From assembly GCA_903789635.1 (NCBI GenBank), contig CAIFEY010000007.1, positions 1 through 64,000 on the forward strand: a DNA stretch of 64,000 bases. Reading direction: 5' to 3'. A program made the translations under genes and the position numbers. The notes below the pieces were generated by a model. The model did not search any database and was not told where the DNA came from. It worked only from the letters and a program-made list of their open reading frames with translations. The DNA is from an uncultured Eubacteriaceae bacterium (GTDB lineage Bacteria; Bacillota; Clostridia; Peptostreptococcales; Anaerovoracaceae). Below, piece after piece: positions 51,971-61,274 of the stretch. Numbering within the stretch: position 1 is the first letter of the stretch; each line of letters opens with the position of its first letter.

Positions 51971-52559
51971 AAAAAACTCCTTCACTATTAAATTGAAAAA
52001 TACAAAATAAGATAACAGAATTGGACGTTCCCCACTCGTAATCATTAAGCGTGGGAAACGGCCAAGCTTAGATTATCACGGTTTTCAAGTAAGAATAAAT
52101 AGAATTTATCAATGGATAATGGAGGAACGCCACATATTCATAATATAATGTATTTGTATTGGTACAATCAAGCAATAATTTGGGAAAACTTTAAAATAGT
52201 CAATAAAATAACGATTGCATATTTGTCATAGTCTAATAAAAAAGATGTTATCATAATAAAAAGAAAATAGTGCATTCGTTATTGATATTTTCTATACTTG
52301 TATACACGAACAAAAGAATGGGATAGTTTTTATATCATGATTAAAATATGGCTGTGACAAAACATACAGTACCAGCAGGGCAGAATCGTCATTGCTGTCC
52401 GCCGGGCCCGCCTTGACGTGCACCGCACTGCTGATTAAAATTAGATAGGCGCGCAGGGCAGCATCCCGTGCGCATGAAACATGAAATATGTGTAATATAA
52501 TCTATTCTATTATAGTAAGAAACCGATAAGAGAGTAAGAAGAGAAACTGGAGCGTAGCA

Positions 52560-53528
52560 ATGAATAAACCAACACTGCTGATCATGGCCGCCGGAATGGG
52601 CAGCCGTTACGGCGGACTGAAACAGATCGATCCGATCACGGAACAGGGCGAGGTCATCATGGACTTCTCCCTCTACGACGCGATGATGGCGGGATTCGAA
52701 CGTGCCGTCTTCGTGATCAAGAAGGAGAACGAGGAGGCTTTCCGTAAGCTCATCGACGGGCGGATCGATAAATACATGGACGTGGAGATCGTCTACCAGG
52801 AGATGGACGACCTGCCGGAGGGATTCTCCGTTCCGGAAGGCCGCGTCAAGCCGTGGGGCACGGGGCACGCGATCCTGGCCGCACGCAGGGTGATCGACGG
52901 GCCGTTCGCGGTCATCAACGCGGACGACTACTACGGCCCGACCGCCCTCCATCTGATCTATGACTACCTGGAGCAGGTGAAGGACACGGAGCCGTACCCG
53001 TACACGATGGTCGGATTCCAGCTGGAAAAGACGCTGAGCGAGAGCGGGACAGTCGCGCGCGGCATCTGCGAGCTGACGGAAGACAACCTGCTGGAGACCG
53101 TCGTCGAGCGGACCAAGGTCATGTCTCGCGGCGAGTTCACCGCCTACACCGAGGACGACGGGAAGACCTGGACCGAGATCCCTGCAGGCAGCACCGTCTC
53201 GATGAATTTCTGGGGCTTCACCGGCCGCTTCATGCAGGAGGCGTGGGAGCGCTTCCCGGCTTTCCTGACCAGGATCCTGGCTGAGAATCCGATGAAGGGC
53301 GAATATTTTCTTCCTTCCATCGTCGAGGAGCAGATCGAGGAGGGGAAGGCGCAGGTTCACGTGCTGAAGACGCCCGATAAATGGTACGGCGTAACGTATC
53401 ATGAGGACCACGCGATCGTCTCCGACGCGATCCAGGCGATGAAGGACAGGGGGCTCTATCCGGAGGTCCTGTTCCGCGGGGAGCCGGAGAACGTCGTCTG
53501 GAAGGAGCTGCGTCCGAAGGACGAGTAG
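52560..53528 (+). CDS. Nucleotidyltransferase family protein (sugar-1-P NTase fold)
   Basis: 'LLIMAAGMGSRYGGLKQIDPI', 'FAVINADDYYGP'. Confidence 0.85.
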   Translation: MNKPTLLIMAAGMGSRYGGLKQIDPITEQGEVIMDFSLYDAMMAGFERAVFVIKKENEEAFRKLIDGRIDKYMDVEIVYQEMDDLPEGFSVPEGRVKPWGTGHAILAARRVIDGPFAVINADDYYGPTALHLIYDYLEQVKDTEPYPYTMVGFQLEKTLSESGTVARGICELTEDNLLETVVERTKVMSRGEFTAYTEDDGKTWTEIPAGSTVSMNFWGFTGRFMQEAWERFPAFLTRILAENPMKGEYFLPSIVEEQIEEGKAQVHVLKTPDKWYGVTYHEDHAIVSDAIQAMKDRGLYPEVLFRGEPENVVWKELRPKDE

Positions 53529-53668
53529 CGCTGGGCGGATTGGCGATTGGAGGCCGGCGGTGGGCGGCAGAACAGGTTTGATTCTGCGGGCGTGTGGATT
53601 TTGTCAAAATAAACCCTTCAGGGGCCAAACCCCGTGAAAATGTTGACGAATTGCTGAAAAACCGCTTG

Positions 53669-53696
53669 CAAACCGCGCATAACGTGATAAAATAGA
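53669..53696 (+). promoter_or_regulatory. Sigma-A-like promoter of rpsF operon
   Basis: TTGCAA-16-TAAAAT. Confidence 0.6.
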
Positions 53697-53713
53697 TCAG
53701 TACACGTAAAATC

Positions 53714-53740
53714 CTTGCACCGTCAGGGAGGCGGTGCCAT
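53714..53740 (+). ncRNA. Candidate rpsF leader (S6:S18-binding-motif-like hairpin)
   Basis: GCACCG-TCAGGGAGG-CGGTGC hairpin ~25 nt upstream of rpsF; assignment by position and hairpin only. Confidence 0.4.
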
Positions 53741-53763
53741 ATAGTCCATAGGGAGGTGAAACT

Positions 53764-54051
53764 ATGACAAATTATGAATTGATGTTCATCCTCGATCCGA
53801 CTCTGACTGATGACGAGAAGAAGGCTGCAATCGAAAAGGTTCAGGCTACGATCACAGAGTTCGGTGAACTGGGAGAGAGCGATGTCTGGGGACTTCGTAA
53901 GCTGGCATACCCGATTCAGAAGAAGAACGAGGGTTACTATGTCGTTACAGAGTTCAAGGCAGATACAGATTTTCCTAAGGAGCTCGACAGAAGAATCAAG
54001 ATCTCTGACAAGATTATCAGACATATGATCGTAAATAAGGACGCAAGATAG
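53764..54051 (+). CDS. rpsF: 30S ribosomal protein bS6
   Basis: 'NYELMFILDPTLTDDEKKA...WGLRKLAYPIQKKNEGYYVV'. Confidence 0.97.
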   Translation: MTNYELMFILDPTLTDDEKKAAIEKVQATITEFGELGESDVWGLRKLAYPIQKKNEGYYVVTEFKADTDFPKELDRRIKISDKIIRHMIVNKDAR

Positions 54052-54081
54052 TTCTTAAAGATCAGATGAAGGGGTGCGAAC

Positions 54082-54660
54082 ATGAATAGTGTTGTACTTA
54101 TCGGGAGATTGACCAGGGATCCGCAGGTCCGTTATACGTCCGGAAGTCAAATGGCAGTTGCAAGCTTCACGCTTGCGATTGACCGTCCGGTCAGAAACGG
54201 CGGAGAACGTCAGGCGGATTTCCCTAGAATCGTAGTATTTGGAAGACAGGCAGAGACTTGTGAGAAGTATCTGGCTAAGGGCAGACTCGTTGCAGTCAGC
54301 GGCCGTATCCAGACCGGAAGCTACCAGAACCAGAAGGGCGACACGGTATACACGACGGATGTCGTTGCCAACCGTGTAGAATTCCTGGAGTGGGGCGACC
54401 GTCAGGGAAGCGGCTCAGGCCAGAACTATCACCAGGGCGGAAATGACGGATATTCCGGCGGTTACAACAACAATAACGGCGGATATCAGAATCAGAATAA
54501 TGGCGGCGGATACCAGAACGGCGGAGGCTACGGCCAGGGAGGACAGGGTTCCTCTTATTCCGCACCGCAGAACCAGCCTCAGAATCAGCCGGCTCATAAT
54601 GACCAGCCGGATGATATGCCGGATTCCTTTGAAGCGATCGATGAAGACGTTCCATTCTAA
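54082..54660 (+). CDS. ssb: Single-stranded DNA-binding protein with long Gly/Asn/Gln linker
   Basis: 'MNSVVLIGRLTRDPQVRYTSGSQMAVASFTLAIDR', acidic tip 'DSFEAIDEDVPF'. Confidence 0.97.
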   Translation: MNSVVLIGRLTRDPQVRYTSGSQMAVASFTLAIDRPVRNGGERQADFPRIVVFGRQAETCEKYLAKGRLVAVSGRIQTGSYQNQKGDTVYTTDVVANRVEFLEWGDRQGSGSGQNYHQGGNDGYSGGYNNNNGGYQNQNNGGGYQNGGGYGQGGQGSSYSAPQNQPQNQPAHNDQPDDMPDSFEAIDEDVPF

Positions 54661-54680
54661 TGGAAAGGGGATAGAATATC

Positions 54681-54920
54681 ATGGCTATGGATAACAGACG
54701 CCGCGGCGGCATGAGAAGAAAGAAAGTATGCCAGTTCTGCGCAGATAAATCAGAAGTTATCGATTACAAGGACGTTGAGAAGCTGAAGAAGTTTGTTACC
54801 GAGAGAGGTAAGATTCTTCCGAAGAGAATCACAGGAACTTGTGCTAAGCACCAGAGAGAGCTGACAACGGCTATCAAGAGAGCAAGAATCGTTGCACTCC
54901 TGCCGTATGTTGCAGACTAG
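54681..54920 (+). CDS. rpsR: 30S ribosomal protein bS18
   Basis: '[63 protein letters not shown]'. Confidence 0.98.
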   Translation: MAMDNRRRGGMRRKKVCQFCADKSEVIDYKDVEKLKKFVTERGKILPKRITGTCAKHQRELTTAIKRARIVALLPYVAD

Positions 54921-55035
54921 TTCTGTATCTCGGGTTGATTAGGCAGCTGACAGGGATCTCCTGCAGCTGACGATAAAGATTTGAATTCGACACGCTGGCG
55001 ACACAGTACTGCTGAGCGCAAGACGTGACAAAATT

Positions 55036-55090
55036 AACCGTACATGGGAATAGCGAGGCGATTGCCGGCATTACCCAGGTACGGTTTTTT
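55036..55090 (+). terminator. rpsR operon terminator
   Basis: AACCGTACATGGG...CCCAGGTACGGTTTTTT. Confidence 0.85.
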
Positions 55091-55237
55091 GCTACTGTTT
55101 TCGGCCCGGATCGGATCGAGCCGGTTCGGGCCGCCGGCGCTGCCCGGCTGTTCCAGCCGCACTGGCCGGGATGCGGATATGCGGACTGGCGTGCGGGTCC
55201 GCGGAATACACCGCCGGCATGAAGAAGAGAGTAAAAG

Positions 55238-55281
55238 AACGGGGAGCCCCTGCGTACACATGCAGCGGGCTCCCCGTTCGA
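55238..55281 (-). terminator. Terminator of L,D-transpeptidase gene
   Basis: GAACGGGGAGCCC...GGGCTCCCCGTTC perfect stem; T-rich on the minus strand after the hairpin. Confidence 0.85.
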
Positions 55282-55330
55282 GTTATATGATGTTCTGACA
55301 TACGGCGGCAATGCCGTCTGTCTGTGCGGT

Positions 55331-56797
55331 CTATGCCGTCGTCGCGTCTCCCGTGGCCGAGGACGTCGCCTCTTCCTTCAGGACCTTGATGGTGACGGTG
55401 CTTCCGGCCTTGAGTTTGGTTCCGGAAACCTCAGACTGCTCGTAGACCTGTCCGAAGCTCATGCCGCCGAACTTGTCGGCGTTCGCCTTCAGCTCGTCGG
55501 AGGTCAATGTCGTGTATTCCGTCTTGACCGTGAATCCGGCGTCTTGGAGTGCCTTGGCCGCAGCCTCCTCGGTCATGCCCTTGACGTTCGGCACTTCCTT
55601 CAGCGCGGCCTGGGCCGTGATGGTGACCGTGGTCTTGGCGATGACGCTCTTATCTGCGGCGCTGACGAGCTTGTAAGTTACGGTGTAGTTTCCGTCCTCG
55701 GAGAAGACGTAGCTCTTAGCCTCGCTGTAGCTCATCGTCTTGGTGTTTCCGCTCGGATCCTTGATCGTTACCGTGATCGCGGACGTGCGGCTGCTCGAGC
55801 CCTGCTTTCCGGTTACGCCGGTTACTGCGTTGCTGCTTCCGGTCTCGACCGTGCGGTCCTTGGCACCGCTGATTACCGGCTTGTCAGCCGACTTGACGGT
55901 GAACTTGAACGTCTTGGTCGTGGATCTGCCCCACGGGTCGTTTACGCTGTAGGTTACCTTGTAGGTTCCGGCGTTCTTCGTAGAGAAGGCGGACGTCTTG
56001 ATCGTCTTATAGCTGGAAGCGCCCGCGGCCTTCATCTTCAGCTTGCTGATCTTCACGTACTTGGTCAGGCTCATGAAGGAGTTCGGGTCCTTGGCGGATA
56101 CGCCGCTCGTAAGCTTATAGGAGGCGCCCTGCTTGACGGACGCGGACTTCTTCACCGTGATAACCGGCTTAGGCATCAGGTAGCGGAGCGGGTTGCCCTT
56201 GGCCGGATCGGTCGGGTCCCATGTCTGCTGCGCGCTTCCCGGGATCTTGATGGCCTTAGGCTTTCCGAGCGGGCCGGCCTTGCTGCTGGAGTAGACCGTG
56301 ACCTTGGTTCCCGCCGGGCAGGTGTCGTACATCCACTTGGCGTCAGCCGTGGAGACGCGGATGCATCCGTGGGAAGCCTTGGTGCCGAGCTTGTTGAACT
56401 CCGCTCTGGCCTGCGCGTTGTGCTTAGGCGCGTAGTACCAGACGCTGTGGATGTAGATTCCGCCGTACAGGTGCGCGGTGTACTGGCCGTAGTCGAAGAA
56501 CTGTCCGTCCAGGGACATGGTCAGCCAGCGCTTCTTGGATGAGGTGCGCCAGGTGCCGTTGTAGGTTGTCGTCGCCGGGGTGTAGTTGACTCCGGTGGAA
56601 CACAGCATCGCGCGGATCGGTTTCCACTTTCCGCCGACCTTCTTATAGGCCGTGATCACATTCCGCTTCTGGTTGACCTTCAGCCAGTACGAGTTGCTGG
56701 TAGCGGCGTGCGCCGGCTCCAGGTACGCTGCGAACAGCGTGATGATCATGGCCAGGGCCAATACAAGCGTAATCGAACGATTGTAGGTTTTCTTCAT
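55331..56797 (-). CDS. Secreted L,D-transpeptidase (YkuD) with Ig-like repeats and C-terminal PASTA domain
   Basis: Signal peptide 'LVLALAMIITLFAAYLEPAHAA', catalytic 'KASHGCIRVSTADAKWMYD', PASTA 'VPNVKGMTEEAAAKALQDAGFTV...KLKAGSTVTIKV'. Confidence 0.9.
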   Translation of the reverse strand: MKKTYNRSITLVLALAMIITLFAAYLEPAHAATSNSYWLKVNQKRNVITAYKKVGGKWKPIRAMLCSTGVNYTPATTTYNGTWRTSSKKRWLTMSLDGQFFDYGQYTAHLYGGIYIHSVWYYAPKHNAQARAEFNKLGTKASHGCIRVSTADAKWMYDTCPAGTKVTVYSSSKAGPLGKPKAIKIPGSAQQTWDPTDPAKGNPLRYLMPKPVITVKKSASVKQGASYKLTSGVSAKDPNSFMSLTKYVKISKLKMKAAGASSYKTIKTSAFSTKNAGTYKVTYSVNDPWGRSTTKTFKFTVKSADKPVISGAKDRTVETGSSNAVTGVTGKQGSSSRTSAITVTIKDPSGNTKTMSYSEAKSYVFSEDGNYTVTYKLVSAADKSVIAKTTVTITAQAALKEVPNVKGMTEEAAAKALQDAGFTVKTEYTTLTSDELKANADKFGGMSFGQVYEQSEVSGTKLKAGSTVTIKVLKEEATSSATGDATTA

Positions 56798-57082
56798 AAT
56801 GATTGCTCCTTGTTCAGGTTCCATTTATCTGCGTTCCCGCAGGAGTGCGGCAAAGGCCAGCGACCTCTTCGCAGCAGCTCCACTGCCGTTTTCCTCACAG
56901 TTTAACTGCCGTTTTACTGCAGCTTGACTGCAGGCGGCATCCTGGGCAGGCGAACAGGCCTGCAGACAGGAACGTAAGTTCATTATAGTACCTGAGGGCT
57001 TATTTTTCTACTGAAGTTAATTTAAGAAAAAAGGGCTGCCCTGCGGCAGCCCTCACAAACACTGGAATTCCAATGCTTTCAA

Positions 57083-58222
57083 TTACTTTACATAGACCTT
57101 CGGCAGTCTCTGCCCGAATGCGCAGACGATCTCGTAGTTGATCGTGCCCGTCGCATCGGCGATGTCGTCCGCCGTGATCGAATTCTTTCCGTCGCTTCCC
57201 ATGACGATGACCTCGTCGCCGACCTTGACGTCAGGAACGTCCGTGACATCGACCATGAACTGGTCCATGCAGATGTTTCCGGCGATCGGGCAGACGTGTC
57301 CGTCGATGATGACTTTGCCGACCGGGGAGTACGGACGCGGATAACCGTCCGCATATCCGATGCCGACCGTCGCGATCTTAGCAGGAGCCTTGGAGATGTA
57401 CTTTCTGCCGTATCCGACGGAGAAGTCGGCCGGAACGTCCTTCAAGTGGACGATGTTGGCCTTTACGGACATGACCGGCTTGATGTCCAGGTCCTTAGGA
57501 TCGACGTCGTGGGACGGATACAGGCCGTACAGGATAATGCCGGCTCTGCACTTATCAAAGTATACCTCAGGCATTCTCATGATCGCCGCGCTGTTCGCGA
57601 GTGTGCGCTTAGGGATCTTGACGCCTGCCTTGGTGACTTCATCGTAGAAGTGGTTGTAGTGCTCCTCCTGGCCGTGTGCGTAGTCCAGGTCGGCTGCGTC
57701 AGCTGTGGAGAAGTGGGAGAGCAGTCCCTTGATCTTGAAGTTGGTCAGTTTCTCGACCTCCTTCAGCTCAGCAGCAGCGCGCTCTGTGTCGTTCCACTGG
57801 TAGCCGATGCGGCCCATTCCGGTGTCCAGCGTGATCAGTGCTTCTACGGTCTTGCCCTTTGCCTTTGCCGCAGCATCGAACGCACGCGCGTTTTCCAGCG
57901 AGCAGAATACCGGGGTGACGTCGTACTCTACGACTGCGTCCGCATACATGTCCGGGGTGAGTCCGAGGCAGATGATTTCTCCCTCAATTCCGGCGTTGCG
58001 CAGGGTTGCTGCCTCCGCCAGGGTCGCGATGGCGAACGTGTCCACGCCGTTGTCCAGCAGGACGTGAGCGGTTTCCACGCTTCCGTGACCGTAAGCGTCA
58101 GCCTTGATTACGCCGACCATCTTCGCGTTCGGTCCGATTTTCTTCTGAATGCTCCTGATGTTGTAGTCCAGGTTCGACAGGTTGACTTCTACCCATGCCG
58201 GGCGTAAAGCTTCCTTATACAT
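57083..58222 (-). CDS. alr: Alanine racemase
   Basis: 'RPAWVEVNLSNLDYNIRSIQKKIGPNAKMVGVIKADAYGHG', 'DKCRAGIILYGLYPS', 'SVGYGRKY'. Confidence 0.96.
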   Translation of the reverse strand: MYKEALRPAWVEVNLSNLDYNIRSIQKKIGPNAKMVGVIKADAYGHGSVETAHVLLDNGVDTFAIATLAEAATLRNAGIEGEIICLGLTPDMYADAVVEYDVTPVFCSLENARAFDAAAKAKGKTVEALITLDTGMGRIGYQWNDTERAAAELKEVEKLTNFKIKGLLSHFSTADAADLDYAHGQEEHYNHFYDEVTKAGVKIPKRTLANSAAIMRMPEVYFDKCRAGIILYGLYPSHDVDPKDLDIKPVMSVKANIVHLKDVPADFSVGYGRKYISKAPAKIATVGIGYADGYPRPYSPVGKVIIDGHVCPIAGNICMDQFMVDVTDVPDVKVGDEVIVMGSDGKNSITADDIADATGTINYEIVCAFGQRLPKVYVK

Positions 58223-58376
58223 TTTCTGCCTCCTTAAATAATGCCGATATTGATATATTTGCATAAGCGGCCGTCTTGGCAATACTGTAAGTATTCTGAC
58301 ATGCCGTGGTGCAAAGAAGAGCAGCTGCCATCGCGCTGCCGCGTGACGGCACACTGCTCTTTCAGACAAAATTAAC

Positions 58377-59666
58377 TTAGATCAGCGGTTTACGCTGGAT
58401 GATGTCCTCCCTCGCCGGGCCGTTGGAGACCATGGTGATCGGGAATCCGAGCTGACGCTCAATCTCATTGACGTAATCCTGTGCTTCCTGCGGGAGATCC
58501 TCGAACTTGCGGATTCCGGTGATGTCGCACTTCCAGCCAGGCATCTTCTTATAGATCGCCTTGCATCTGGACAGGTCGGTCGTGTTCGGGAAGTCCTGCG
58601 TCTCCTTGCCGTCGAGCTCATAGCCGACGCAGATTGGAATCTCGTCCAGGTATCCGAGCGGATCCAGGACGGTCAGAGCGACTTCCGTCGCACCCTGCAG
58701 GCTGCAGCCGTAGCGGGATGCCACGCAGTCGTACCAGCCGACTCTTCTCGGGCGTCCGGTTGTGGCGCCGTATTCTCCGCCGTCTCCGCCGCGTCTGCGC
58801 AGCTCCTCAGCTTCGTCTCCGTGGAGCTCGGTGACAAAGTCGCCGCCGCCTACAGAAGAAGAATATGCCTTGGTTACGGCGATGATGTCTTTGATCTCGT
58901 ACGGCGGGACGCCTGCACCTGCAGCCGCGTAGCCGGCGATGGTGTTGGAGGAGGTCGTCATCGGATAGATTCCGTGATCGATGTCCTTCATCGTTCCCAG
59001 CTGACCCTCGACCAGGATCGTCGTTCCTTCCTTCAGTGCCTGATGCAGGAACGCGGAGGTGTGTGCCACGTAAGGGCGGATCATCTCTCTGTATTCACAG
59101 ATTGTCTGATAGATTTCCTCCGGAACCAGCTCCGGCTTATGATAGAGATTCTTAATCAGTGTATTCTTGAGTACGCACACGTTATTGATGCGGTCCTTCA
59201 GCATGTCGTCCGGCATGAACAGCTCGTTGATCTGGAAGCCGATCTTGGCATACTTATCGGAGTAGCACGGTGCGATTCCGGACTTGGTGGAGCCGAAAGC
59301 CTTGCCTGCAAGACGTTCCTCTTCATATCCGTCCAGAAGAATGTGGTACGGCATAACGACCTGTGCGCGGTCGGAAACCAGAAGATGCGGCTTCGGAACC
59401 CCGTGGGAAGTCAGATCGTCGATCTCCTTCATCAGTCTTGGGATGTCCAGAGCGACGCCGTTTCCGAGAACACAGGTTGCGTGATCATAGAAAGCGCCGG
59501 ATGGAATCATGTGCAGGGAGAACTTACCGTAAGAATTCTTGATGGTATGTCCTGCATTGGCTCCTCCCTGGAAACGAACGACGATGTCGGCGTTCTCCGC
59601 CAGCATGTCTGTAATCTTGCCTTTACCTTCGTCTCCCCAGTTTGCGCCTACGATTGCTTTTACCAT
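58377..59666 (-). CDS. purA: Adenylosuccinate synthetase
   Basis: 'AIVGANWGDEGKGKITDMLAENADIVVRFQGGANAGHT', 'GSTKSGIAPCYSDKYAKIGF', 'TTGRPRRVGWYDCVASRYG'. Confidence 0.97.
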   Translation of the reverse strand: MVKAIVGANWGDEGKGKITDMLAENADIVVRFQGGANAGHTIKNSYGKFSLHMIPSGAFYDHATCVLGNGVALDIPRLMKEIDDLTSHGVPKPHLLVSDRAQVVMPYHILLDGYEEERLAGKAFGSTKSGIAPCYSDKYAKIGFQINELFMPDDMLKDRINNVCVLKNTLIKNLYHKPELVPEEIYQTICEYREMIRPYVAHTSAFLHQALKEGTTILVEGQLGTMKDIDHGIYPMTTSSNTIAGYAAAGAGVPPYEIKDIIAVTKAYSSSVGGGDFVTELHGDEAEELRRRGGDGGEYGATTGRPRRVGWYDCVASRYGCSLQGATEVALTVLDPLGYLDEIPICVGYELDGKETQDFPNTTDLSRCKAIYKKMPGWKCDITGIRKFEDLPQEAQDYVNEIERQLGFPITMVSNGPAREDIIQRKPLI

Positions 59667-59691
59667 AGTTAAATTTCCTCCTATCCTACGA

Positions 59692-61128
59692 TTAAACGTT
59701 GATTTCAGCCTTGCGTCCGAGTTCGGACTCGTGTGCTGAAAGAATAGGCTTTATGACCCCGTTAAGAAACTCGGTTGTCTGCTCTGGTGCGCGTCCAACA
59801 TAGTTTTCTGGCTTCAAAACCTTCTGTAAAGCCTCTTTATTAGTATTAAAGAGAGGGTCTGCGGCGATCAGATCGAGCAGATTGTTCGGTTTTCCCTCTT
59901 CCTTAACCGTCTTGGAAGCCTGCATGGACAGCTCGCGGATGCGCTCGTGAAGCTCCTGGCGGTCTCCGCCGGCCTTTACGGCATCCATCATGATGTTCTC
60001 CGTTGCCATGAACGGGAGCTCTGCCATGAGGTGAGATTCGATGACCTTCGGGTAAACCACGAGACCATCAGAAATGTTGATATATAAGTCAAGGATCGCA
60101 TTTGTCGCGAGGAATGCCTCGGATACGCTGATTCTCTTATTCGCGGAATCGTCGAGTGTGCGCTCGAACCACTGCGTAGCGGCAGTAATCTGCGGGTTCA
60201 TCGCGTCGCTCATGACGTAGTTGGCGAGTGATGCCATTCTCTCGGAACGCATCGGGTTGCGCTTGTATGCCATCGCGGAGGATCCGATCTGGTTCTTCTC
60301 GAACGGCTCCTCGACCTCCTTCATGTGCTGCAGGAGGCGGATGTCGTTGGAGAATTTATGTGCGGACTGTGCGATTCCGGCGAGGACGTTCAGCACGCGG
60401 CTGTCGATCTTACGGGAATACGTCTGTCCGGAAACCGGGTAAACCTCGGAGAATCCCATCTTCTCCGCGATCATCTGATCCAGCTTGCGGCACTTCTCGT
60501 GGTCGCCGTTGAACAGCTCCAGGAAGGATGCCTGCGTACCGGTCGTTCCCTTGCAGCCCAGGAGCTTCAGGGAGTCCAGAACGTAGTTCAGGTCCTCTAA
60601 GTCGATGACCAGGTCCTGCAGCCAGAGCGTCGCGCGCTTGCCTACCGTCGTCGGCTGAGCCGGCTGATAGTGGGTGAACGCCAGCGTAGGCTGGTCCTTG
60701 TATTCGTTGGCAAAGACAGCCAGGCGGTCCATCGCATTCAGCAGCTGGACACGGATCAGCTTCAGCGCTTCTGCCATGATGATCATGTCTGTGTTGTCTC
60801 CGACGTAGCAGGATGTCGCACCTAAGTGGATGATCGGCTTGGCGGTCGGGCACTGCTGACCGTATGCGTAAACGTGGGACATGACGTCGTGACGGACTTC
60901 CTTCTCCCGCGCCTCGGCAACCTCATAATTGATATCGTCCTTATGTGCCTTCAGCTCATCGATCTGTTCCTGTGTGATATCCAGACCCAGTTCCTTCTCC
61001 GATTCTGCGAGCGCGATCCAGAGACGTCTCCATGTCTTAAACTTCATCTCAGGCGAGAAAAGATACTTCATCTCCTTACTCGCATATCTGGTCGATAAAG
61101 GGCTGGTGTAGCTGGTTCTATCTGCCAT
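59692..61128 (-). CDS. purB: Adenylosuccinate lyase
   Basis: 'SPLSTRYASKEMKYLFSPEMKFKTWRRLW', 'IGSSAMAYKRNPMRSERMASLA'. Confidence 0.96.
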   Translation of the reverse strand: MADRTSYTSPLSTRYASKEMKYLFSPEMKFKTWRRLWIALAESEKELGLDITQEQIDELKAHKDDINYEVAEAREKEVRHDVMSHVYAYGQQCPTAKPIIHLGATSCYVGDNTDMIIMAEALKLIRVQLLNAMDRLAVFANEYKDQPTLAFTHYQPAQPTTVGKRATLWLQDLVIDLEDLNYVLDSLKLLGCKGTTGTQASFLELFNGDHEKCRKLDQMIAEKMGFSEVYPVSGQTYSRKIDSRVLNVLAGIAQSAHKFSNDIRLLQHMKEVEEPFEKNQIGSSAMAYKRNPMRSERMASLANYVMSDAMNPQITAATQWFERTLDDSANKRISVSEAFLATNAILDLYINISDGLVVYPKVIESHLMAELPFMATENIMMDAVKAGGDRQELHERIRELSMQASKTVKEEGKPNNLLDLIAADPLFNTNKEALQKVLKPENYVGRAPEQTTEFLNGVIKPILSAHESELGRKAEINV

Positions 61129-61274
61129 TTCCTATCCTCCATTTCAGGTGCGGCGGCAAAGTGCAACTGTTCAAGGAAGCTGCCGTTATTGTCAACCTCG
61201 AACACAGTGAATTATATCATTTGAACGCGCAATCTTCAACACTCACACGAAAAGGGAAAGGAAAAGTTGTGCGA

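Noticed and set aside
50273-51991. 572-aa plus-strand ORF
   Set aside because: Antisense to the NhaC transporter/corrinoid genes; very Cys/Gln/Asp-rich composition, no family features.
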